From: Flavobacterium humi
GTDB taxonomy: Bacteria; Bacteroidota; Bacteroidia; Flavobacteriales; Flavobacteriaceae
DNA length: 64,000 nucleotides
Reading direction: 5' to 3'
Assembly (NCBI RefSeq): GCF_004745595.1
Contig: NZ_SRLH01000003.1
Location: 464,599 to 528,598, forward strand
The position numbers were made by a program, and so were the translations under genes. This document shows, in pieces, positions 35,316 through 43,900 of this stretch. The notes under the pieces are model-generated. The model ran no database searches. It was not told the DNA's origin and saw only the letters and a list, made by a program, of their open reading frames with translations. Every line of letters starts with the position of its first letter. The first letter of the stretch is position 1.

Positions 35316-35334
35316 TTATAAATTTAATTTATAA
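35316..35334. promoter_or_regulatory. Palindrome adjacent to the oxyR start
   Basis: TTATAAAT-TTA-ATTTATAA, a perfect 19-bp palindrome with 3-bp centre beginning 3 nt from the oxyR ATG. It fits an autoregulatory LysR-type site. Confidence 0.55.
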
Positions 35335-35343
35335 AGGTAAAAA

Positions 35344-35364
35344 ATTATCAATTTGATTTATAAT
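35344..35364. promoter_or_regulatory. Second, imperfect palindrome in the oxyR-osmC region
   Basis: ATTATCAAT-TTG-ATTTATAAT, related to the neighbouring perfect palindrome. The two centres are 29 bp apart, which suits a LysR tetramer binding two sites. Confidence 0.45.
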
Positions 35365-35454
35365 AATGCCCGCAATAAATTTGTCCTATCCAATCAGCAG
35401 TAACGCTTTGGAATCAATACACAAATAAAAATAATCATTTAAAAAAACAAGATC

Positions 35455-35874
35455 ATGAAATTTACAAGAAGAGCAAACGCAAACTGGAAAGGTACGGGAA
35501 TGGAAGGAAAAGGAACCATCAGTACCCAAAGCACAACTTTAGACAACGCCCAATTGTCATTCAAGACACGATTTGACCAAGGGGTGGGCACGAATCCTGA
35601 AGAATTGATTGCCGCAGCGCATTCCGGCTGTTTCACCATGCAGTTAAGCTTCCTTTTGAGCGAAGCCGGATTTATTCCCGAAGATTTGAATACAGAAGCC
35701 AAAGTTACATTTGAAGAAGGCACCATTACCCTGATCCAACTGATCCTCAAAGGAAGCGTTCCGGGCATTACAGCTGATGCCTTTGAAAAAACAGCACAAA
35801 AAGCCAAGGAAATATGTCCTGTTTCAAAACTGCTCAATGCCGAAATTACCTTATCGGTGGAACTGTTAGCTTAA
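35455..35874 (+). CDS. osmC: OsmC-family peroxiredoxin
   Basis: 139 aa, the usual OsmC size. The two redox Cys are Cys59 (AAAHSGCFTMQLSF) and Cys121 (AKEICPVSKLL), which reduce organic hydroperoxides in the cytoplasm. The N-terminus RRANANWKGTGMEGKGTI matches the OsmC subgroup rather than Ohr. It lies divergent from the OxyR-like regulator with palindromic sites between, so peroxide induction is likely. The next gene, a secreted hydrolase, follows after 31 nt in the same direction. Confidence 0.92.
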   Translation: MKFTRRANANWKGTGMEGKGTISTQSTTLDNAQLSFKTRFDQGVGTNPEELIAAAHSGCFTMQLSFLLSEAGFIPEDLNTEAKVTFEEGTITLIQLILKGSVPGITADAFEKTAQKAKEICPVSKLLNAEITLSVELLA

Positions 35875-35905
35875 TTTAAGTACAAATCTATAAAAAACAG
35901 AAACA

Positions 35906-36736
35906 ATGAAAACAACAATTATAAAACAACAATTGAAATCGGAGATTCACAAACACCAAAAAAGCAATGTAAAAAGAGTGAGTAGACACTTTTTCCTGTT
36001 CGCAGCCTTTATTTTTAGTCTCTTATCGATGACTTCCTACGCACAAACCACAGCACCGGTTAAGAATGTAGTTTTGGTCCATGGCGCTTTTGCCGACGGT
36101 TCCGGCTGGAAAGGACTCTACAAGATCTTAACCCAAAAAGGATACCATGTAACGATTGTACAAAACCCGCTGACGTCGCTTGAAGATGATGTGGCAGCCA
36201 CTAATGCGGTATTGGATAAACAGGACGGGCCCACAATATTGGTAGGCCATTCCTGGGGCGGAGCTGTAATTACGCAAGCCGGGAACCATCCGAAAGTGGC
36301 TGCTTTGGTATACGTAGCGGCATTTCAGCCGGATAATGGCGAATCTGTATTGACATGGGTGCAAAAAGCCCCGCCAGCTCCTGAAAATGGAATCCTGGCC
36401 CCGGACGCCAAAGGCATTGTTTATTATGACCAAGCCAAATACCACGCGGGTTTTTGTGCCGATATCAGCAAGGCAGATGCCGATTTCATGTATGCTTCCC
36501 AAGGCGCGTTCCATGCCAAAGGATTTGTAACACCACTTACACAGGCAGCTTGGCACGAAAAACCATCTTATGGGATTGTAGCAACGGAAGATAAGAGCAT
36601 CAATCCAGACATCCAGCGGACCATGTACAAACGTTCCGGCGCGAAAATTACCGAAATAAAAGGAAGCCATGTTGTGTTTATCTCGCAGCCCGAATTGGTT
36701 GTCAAAGTAATCGTGGCCGCCTCAAAAAAAGAATAG
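35906..36736 (+). CDS. Exported alpha/beta hydrolase
   Basis: 276 aa. A basic N-terminal extension precedes a signal or anchor helix (FFLFAAFIFSLLSMTSYAQ). The hydrolase body has VLVHGAFADGSGWKG (oxyanion loop), nucleophile Ser116 in GHSWGG, and a C-terminal KGSHVVFISQPE with the catalytic His. This matches the salicylate-esterase/EstC-like group of alpha/beta hydrolases. The substrate is unknown. It is probably co-transcribed with osmC and ends at a strong terminator. Confidence 0.88.
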   Translation: MKTTIIKQQLKSEIHKHQKSNVKRVSRHFFLFAAFIFSLLSMTSYAQTTAPVKNVVLVHGAFADGSGWKGLYKILTQKGYHVTIVQNPLTSLEDDVAATNAVLDKQDGPTILVGHSWGGAVITQAGNHPKVAALVYVAAFQPDNGESVLTWVQKAPPAPENGILAPDAKGIVYYDQAKYHAGFCADISKADADFMYASQGAFHAKGFVTPLTQAAWHEKPSYGIVATEDKSINPDIQRTMYKRSGAKITEIKGSHVVFISQPELVVKVIVAASKKE

Positions 36737-36779
36737 TGAAGCAAAATAATCCGATTGCCTTTATGGTTTTTTACCTCTG

Positions 36780-36807
36780 AAACCCGGTCTTGTACCGGGT
36801 TTTTTTG
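36780..36807 (+). terminator. Terminator of the osmC-hydrolase unit
   Basis: 8-bp stem AACCCGGT (36781-36788) with ACCGGGTT (36794-36801), 5-nt loop, followed by a run of T. Confidence 0.9.
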
Positions 36808-36983
36808 TAGGTGAAAAAGCAGTTGGAAAGAGATTATGCCTTGATTTTCAAAGCATTATAAATGTAAGAAAAAGAATAATAAAATTTAACAATAAATAAG
36901 GTTAAACCGTAATCCTTTTCTGATTAATAAGACCATTTTTACACCGCGAATTTTTCCGCTTTCGGAAATGGTAACCTTATGTG

Positions 36984-37001
36984 ACTAAGGAAAGCGTAGC
37001 T
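36984..37001 (+). repeat. Leader-region repeat A
   Basis: ACTAAGGAAAGCGTAGCT, matched at 15 of 18 positions by repeat B at 37351-37368. Repeat A continues into the quasi-palindrome AGCGTAGCTATGCT flanked by GACT and AGTC, so it can fold. Candidate signal in the upstream region of the NRPS operon; role unknown. Confidence 0.4.
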
Positions 37002-37087
37002 ATGCTCCGAAGTCATATTCCTATCCATAATTTCCCCGCTAACATTTTGTTTGAAGTGCATTTAAATGAATGCATTCCAGCCTTTTT

Positions 37088-37117
37088 TTATATATAATAA
37101 AAGAGGTCATAGCTTTG
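37088..37117 (+). promoter_or_regulatory. Putative promoter of the NusG-NRPS operon
   Basis: TAGCTTTG at 37110-37117 matches the TAnnTTTG -7 consensus; the -33 is degenerate (TTA at 37088-37090). A start here would give a leader of about 275 nt before the nusG-like ATG, containing the inverted repeat at 37175-37219 and repeat B. Confidence 0.4.
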
Positions 37118-37174
37118 TTTTTAGGCATTGACAAGGTTTTTGTTAAAAAGATGTTAGTGGAATATTATGTTTTT

Positions 37175-37219
37175 ATTCTTACAAATAATTTAATCCCCAA
37201 ACTATTTTTTTGTAAGAAT
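37175..37219 (+). promoter_or_regulatory. Leader inverted repeat upstream of the NusG-like gene
   Basis: ATTCTTACAAA (37175-37185) and TTTGTAAGAAT (37209-37219) are perfectly complementary 11-nt arms with a 23-nt loop. It may be an RNA hairpin recognised in antitermination or a DNA operator. The remaining 36808-37398 interval shows no gene. Confidence 0.5.
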
Positions 37220-37350
37220 TAATGCCTATCATTGCAGTGCGAAAAAGATTAATAAAATTTAGAAACACACGTTTCTTACACCTACAATTTTATTGGTTTT
37301 TTGAATTCATCGGACTCTGTATTTCTCTTTCAAAAAGAGCTCCTCTTGTA

Positions 37351-37368
37351 ACCAAGGGAAGCGAAGCT
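37351..37368 (+). repeat. Leader-region repeat B
   Basis: ACCAAGGGAAGCGAAGCT, the partner of repeat A (36984-37001). It lies 30 nt upstream of the nusG-like ATG. Confidence 0.4.
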
Positions 37369-37398
37369 TTTACTTAAAATTTATGTTTTTTATTATCT

Positions 37399-37920
37399 AT
37401 GAAAGCAACTCATAATGGTTGGTATGTGCTGTATGTAAAATCCCGGTACGAAAGGAAGGTTTACGAAGCGCTTCAGAATTTATCCATCGAGGCTTTTTTG
37501 CCACTGATTAAGGAACAGCGGAAATGGAGCGACAGGAAAAAAATAGTCGAAAAACCGCTTTTTCCTTCCTATGTTTTTGTCAATATCAATTCTTCCCTTG
37601 ACTTTTATAAAACACTAGCTGTAAACGGCGCCTGTATGTATATCCGATTCGGAATGGAATATGCTAAAATTTCGGAACAGGAAATAAGCAAGATCAAGCT
37701 TTTGATCAATAAGGAATACATTACCAATATCGAAGTGGGCGACATGCTGCCTAAAATAGGCGACCTGATGGAGATCTCTTCCGGCCCGTTGAGCGGACTG
37801 AACTGCAAAGTGGTAAAAGTCAACAACGAACATAAGATAATTGTCCAGATAGAAGCTTTACAGCAAAACATTACGGCGACAGTTCCGTCGAGTTATCTAT
37901 TCAACAAATTAACAGCTTAA
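37399..37920 (+). CDS. NusG-paralogue antitermination factor (UpxY/RfaH/LoaP-like)
   Basis: 173 aa. NGN domain at ~6-112 (GWYVLYVKSRYERKVYEALQ, IEAFLPLIKEQRKW, LFPSYVFVNI) and KOW domain at ~120-168 (GDLMEISSGPLSGLNCKVVK). It is a specialised NusG rather than the housekeeping copy, since it stands alone as first gene of the NRPS operon, 15 nt before the first synthetase. In Bacteroides, UpxY proteins prevent premature termination in capsule operons, and LoaP does so for long polyketide operons in Bacillus velezensis. By analogy this one probably keeps RNA polymerase processive across the >26-kb NRPS transcript. Confidence 0.9.
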   Translation: MKATHNGWYVLYVKSRYERKVYEALQNLSIEAFLPLIKEQRKWSDRKKIVEKPLFPSYVFVNINSSLDFYKTLAVNGACMYIRFGMEYAKISEQEISKIKLLINKEYITNIEVGDMLPKIGDLMEISSGPLSGLNCKVVKVNNEHKIIVQIEALQQNITATVPSSYLFNKLTA

Positions 37921-37935
37921 GCACCACGCTCTATA

Positions 37936-40900
37936 ATGCAAGACATTCACGATAAAATAGCCAAGGACTATTGGCATAAGAAAGCCGGTAAAGTTGTGCA
38001 TTCCGAAGGGGTTTTTCCTGAAAACCTTTTATCGGAATCTGCAATTGCCGAGGCTCAGGGACTTTCGTATTTCTATAAACTTACCGGAGAAAAAACCGTG
38101 GCCGAATTCACGGTATTATCGGCACTTTACGCCATGCTGCTGCAGCGCTATTTTGAGGATAGTACACTTTTGTCCTCCAAACCGTTTCTGCCCGGGGCAA
38201 AAAACCTGCTGTGCTATTCCTTTGGGCCCATTGCTCAAAAAACGGTGCGGGAGTTTATACAGGAAACCAAGCAGGAAGTCGAGGAAGTGTATACTTTCGC
38301 TCCTTTTTGCGAAGCTGCTTTTACCGAACAAATATCCGGCATAAACCATATTCCTTTCCAATTCAATTACGGTACTACAAATGATGGGCATGTGTTGTGT
38401 CATGGGCTGTCATTCCATATTGAAAAACTGGAAAACAAAGATTTGAAGATTTCAGCAAATTATGCCGGAGCATTTGTTGATCGTGCGATTGTGGGTCATT
38501 TTGTAATGAATTTCAAAAAATGGCTCCAAAGCCTGGAAACCAATATCCATCTGCCAATTGCCTCCATTTCGATCCTTTCCGAAGGAGAAAAAGAGCAACT
38601 GCTTGGCCTCAACCCTCAAAAAGGCAGTTATGATACCGAGATGACACTGGCCGGACTTGTAGAAGAACAAGCACAGAAAACACCTCAGGATATCGCAGTC
38701 GTTTGCCAGCAAACAGCATATACGTATGCTTCGCTTAACGAAATGGCCAACCGTCTTTCTCATTTCCTGATCCGGGAAAAAAATATTTCAGAAGGGGATT
38801 TTGTAGGAGTTAAGATGGAAAGAAGCGAAAAACTGCTTATCGCCATACTCGCCGTATTGAAAGCCGGTGCTACTTATGTCCCTATCGATGTTAACTATCC
38901 GGAAGAAAGGATCGCTTATATAGAGAAAGACAGCAATTGCACTTATATTATCGATGCTGATGCTTATGAGGGCTTCCTGGAAACCTACGGGGATTATTCC
39001 ACGGAAAACCCATTGGTAAACAGGCAGTCAAATGACCTTGCTTATATTATTTATACTTCAGGAACGACGGGCAATCCTAAAGGAGTGATGATCACGCACC
39101 AAAATGCGGTTGCCTTGATCCATTGGGCCCGGGAAGAATTCCGTACCGAAAGTTTTGACATCCTGTACGCGGCTACTTCCCATTGTTTTGATCTTTCCGT
39201 TTATGAGATGTTTTATCCGCTTTCCGTTGGAAAAAAAATAAGGATACTTGCTAATGCTTTAGAAATCGGAGCGGCATTAACAAGCGGCCAGGACCAAAAA
39301 ATCCTGATTAATACGGTTCCTTCGAGCATCCGGAATGTCCTGGAGGCAGGTATTTCCCTTGAAAATGTTAGCGTCATTAACCTGGCGGGAGAGCCTTTTC
39401 CTGTGGATATTGCCAAAAAATTACTGCAAACCAATGCTGAAATCAGGAATCTGTACGGCCCTTCGGAAGATACGACCTATAGTACTAGTTACAGGTTATC
39501 TGCAGAAAAGGATTATCAGTCTATCCCTGTGGGGAAACCTATTTTTAACACACAAGCCTATATCCTGGATGATGAGCGGCAATTGGTACCGGCCGGAAAT
39601 ATCGGTAAACTCTATCTTTCCGGTGACGGAATCGCGCAAGGCTATCTTAACCAATCGGAACTTACAGCAGCAAAATTTATAGACAATCCTTTCGATAATG
39701 CAGCAAAAATGTACGACACCGGTGACCTCGCCAAATGGATGCCGGACGGTAATCTTGCTTTTTTCGGGAGGAAAGACCATCAGGTAAAACTCAGGGGATA
39801 CCGTATTGAGCTGGGAGAAATCGAGAATGTGATCCTTTCTTTTTCTGCAACCATACAACAGGCAGTTGTAGCGGTAAAAAAGAATAAGGAAGATGTACTG
39901 GTAGGCTATTATGTCGAAAACACACCAACAGATAAAACGCTTTTGCGGAAATACCTGGAAAAACAACTTCCGGGCTACATGGTCCCTACACATTTTGTCA
40001 AGGTGGATGCGATACCGCTAACACCCAACGGGAAAGTAAACAAAGAAGCACTTCCGGAAATAGCGGATATCATTATGGAAAAAACGGCTTATGTCGCTCC
40101 GGCAGACAGCGTAGAAGAAGTATTGGTAGCCATTTGGGAACAAACTTTAGGCGTTTCCCCAATTGGAATGAACGATCACTTTTTTGAATTGGGAGGACAT
40201 AGCCTGATGATTTCCCAGGTGATCAATTCGATTTATAAAAAATTAAATAAAAGTGTCCCATATAAGGTATTTTATACGAATCCTACCTTAAGCGATTTAA
40301 GGAAAGTCCTGAAAGACCAGGAATACCTACCAATTCCATCGGTTCCTGTAGCCGATTCCTATCCGTTGACACCTTCACAAAACCGTTTATGGCTGTTAAG
40401 CCAGCTGGAAGGCGGTAATGCAGCGTATCAGATTTCGGGTGCGGTGACTTTAAAAGGAACGGTTGACGGTAATCATTTCATCAAAGCTTTTGAGCAGGTG
40501 GTGGCCCGCCATGAAATCCTGAGGACAGTTTTCAGGAAAGACGAAGAAGGGATTGTACAACAATATTGTATCCCTGAGGAGGATTTTCATTTTACCATAG
40601 AAACCGGGGATTTTTCCAACGCCGAATTCCCGGATTTGCTGGTGCGGGAATACATTAGGGAAAAAGACACACAAAGTTACCGCCTGGACCAAGCACCGTT
40701 GTTTAGGGCATCGCTCTTAAAAACAGCCACGGAAGAATATGTGTTTTATTTGTCGATTCACCACCTTATCAGTGACGGATGGTCTCTCAAAGTGATGACG
40801 TCGCAGGTTTTGGAATGCTATGATGCCTTGCAGTCAGGGAAAGCGCTTCCGTTGAGCGGGAAATCAATTCAATTTAAGGATTATGCGGCCTGGCTTGCTT

Positions 40901-43900
40901 CCGAACAACAAAAAGAAAACTATCGGGCTGCTAAAGAATTTTGGCTCGCCCAATTTCAGGAAACTGTTCCGGTGCTTCAGTTGCCGGGGTATTCCAACCG
41001 CCCATCTGTAAAAACATACCATGGCAATCAATACCGCTTTGCGATGCCAGCCGGACTGCTTGCATCGTTGAAATCACTTTCCAAAGAATCCGGTGTCACC
41101 TTGTTTACGGTTTTGATGGCAGGAGTAAAAATACTATTGTCGCGGTACAGCAATCAAGACGATATTGTTATCGGAACACCGGTTGCAGGAAGGGAACATC
41201 CTGACCTGGAACATCAGATAGGATTGTACATCAATACCTTGGCCTTAAGGACATCGATCAATCCAAAAGAAACTTTTTCAGCATTGTTGCAACGAGCAGG
41301 AAAACAACTTCTCACGGCTTACGGGCACCAATCCTTCCCATTTGATGCTTTGGTGGAACAATTAAAAACAGCAAGGGATACTTCAAGGTCGCCGTTATTT
41401 GATGTTATGGTTGTTTTACAGAACCAGCACCAGGTATCGGGTTTTACAAACACCTTTTCTTCGGGGGTGGTGATGGAAGATTTGGCTATCGACCGAAACG
41501 TATCTCCGTTTGACATGGTATTCACGTTTATAGAAAAAGAAACATTACAGCTTGAATTGCTGTATAATTCTGATGTATATACGCCCGGGTTTATCGAAGG
41601 GATTGCGGTTCATTTGGAACAACTCTTCACACAAATCGTAAAAACTCCCGAAATACAGCTGGAAGAAATAGAACTGGTTTCCGAAACAGAGAAAGAGCTG
41701 TTGTTGGATACCTTCAATACAACAGATACTATTTTTGATACCGGGAAAACAATAATAGACCTATTCTTGGAACAAGTGTCCAAAACACCACAAAATACAG
41801 CAATCGTAGCCAATGGGGAAGCCTTGAGTTATGCCGGCCTGGATGAATTGTCGAATAAACTGGCCCATTATCTGATCCTGAATTATAAAATCGGGCAGCA
41901 TGATGTTGTGGCTGTATTGTTGGAAAGAGGGGAACGCCTGCTTATTGCTTTGTTGGGAATCCTCAAAGCCGGTGCAGCCTATGTACCGATAGACAGCAAT
42001 TATCCCGAAAACCGGATTAAGGATATCCTGCAGGATGTGAGTGGCAAAATTGTGGTAGATGATGCTTTTATGGATGATTTCTATTGCGAGGAAGAATTGC
42101 CTTCCGTTGTACCGGAACTAAAAACCGAAAGTACTGACCTGGCCTATATCATCTACACTTCCGGGTCTACGGGAAAACCGAAAGGGGTAATGATTACGCA
42201 CCAGAGTTTGGCCAATCTTTGTTTTTGGCACAAGGAAGCTTATGGCGTGGATCAAACCAGTAAGGGAACGTTATTTTCAGGAGTGGCTTTTGATGCTTCC
42301 GTATGGGAAATTTACCCGTACCTGGTTTCGGGTGCCACATTGTATCCGATCCAAAATGAGGACATACGCTTGCAGACCTCGTTATTAGCGTCCTTTCTGA
42401 AAACCAATGAAATAACACATACGTACCTACCTTCCAAAATATGCCAGGAAATGATGGCAGAAGAAGACCTGGAACTGAAAACCATCATCCTTACCGGAGG
42501 GGAAAGCCTGAATTATGCAACTCATACTTCTCTACAGGTGTACAATAACTACGGCCCTACGGAAAATACAGTAGTCACTACATATTATGACTGCAAAAAA
42601 GCGGTAAAGGAAAAAGTTTCCATCGGTAAGCCGGTAAGTAATACAAAAGTTTACATTTTGTCCGATAACCTGAAATTACAACCTGTGGGCGTTATTGGAG
42701 AATTGTGTATTTCCGGGGCCGGGCTTTCAAAAGGATACTGGCAGCAGCCGGCACTTACAGCAGAAAAATTCATTCCCAACCCGTTTTCGGCTACAGGAAA
42801 ATTATACAAAACCGGAGATTTGGCCAGATGGCTGCCAGACGGAAACCTTGAATTCATCGGAAGAAAAGACAATCAGGTGAAAATTCGCGGCAACCGGGTA
42901 GAATTGGCAGAAATCGAACACGTGATCCGGGAATATGGTGCTCGCATTTCCGATGTGCTGGTAGATGTAAAAGAAGTCTATCAGGAACAAGCGATTGTAG
43001 CGTATTATACCGCTTCGGAAACAATTGATAAAAAAGAACTCAGGGATTACCTGAAAGAACTTTTGCCGGATTATATGGTACCGGGTTATTATGTCGCTCT
43101 TGAAAAACTGCCGTTGAATGCCAATGGGAAAGTAGATAGGATAAAACTGCCGGCACCTTCCCAGGAAGATATCCTCAAAAAGGAATATGTGGCACCAGGA
43201 AATGAAACCGAGGCCAAAATCGTCGGCATCTGGCAGGAATTGCTGGGCCACCAGGCGATAGGCGTTACCGATGACTTTTTTGAACTCGGAGGGCACAGTT
43301 TGCTATTGACGAAATTGCTAAATGAATACCAAAAAGCATTTAAGGCCCAAATCGATCTTAAAATACTGTATTCCAATACCAGCCTGAAAAGCCATGCCGT
43401 TTTGTTACAAGATGCTGCAACAGTAGTGCAGGAAATCAAAAAAACCGCCCCACAGGAATATTATGAGATATCGCCTTCTCAGATGCGGTATTGGTTATTG
43501 TATAAAATCCAGGGAAAATCCAGGGAGTTCAACATTTACAGTACCTTCGAACTTCCGGAGCATTTAAACACCAGTGCTTTTGCAACAGCGTTCAACCTTT
43601 TGCTGGAACGGCACGAGGTATTGAGAAGTGTTTTCGCGGAAGAAGCGGGCATCCCCAAACAAAAGATACTGCCGCACCAAACCATGCCTGTACCTTTTTT
43701 GGCCTCAGAAGAAGAAGGTAAAAAAGAAGTATTCGGGCATGCGTTCGATCTCGAAACGTATCCTTTGTTTAAAATAGCCATCGTAAAAGAGGGGCAAAAC
43801 CATACCTTGTTCTTCAATATCCATCACAGTATAAGCGATGGCTGGTCAATGGGAATCATATCCAGGGATTTGATGGCACTTTATGCCGCCGTAATTAGCG

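Noticed and set aside
42802..43439. Long antisense open frames under the NRPS genes
   Set aside because: They mirror codon periodicity of the sense strand, lack starts and domains, and overlap intact A and T domains.
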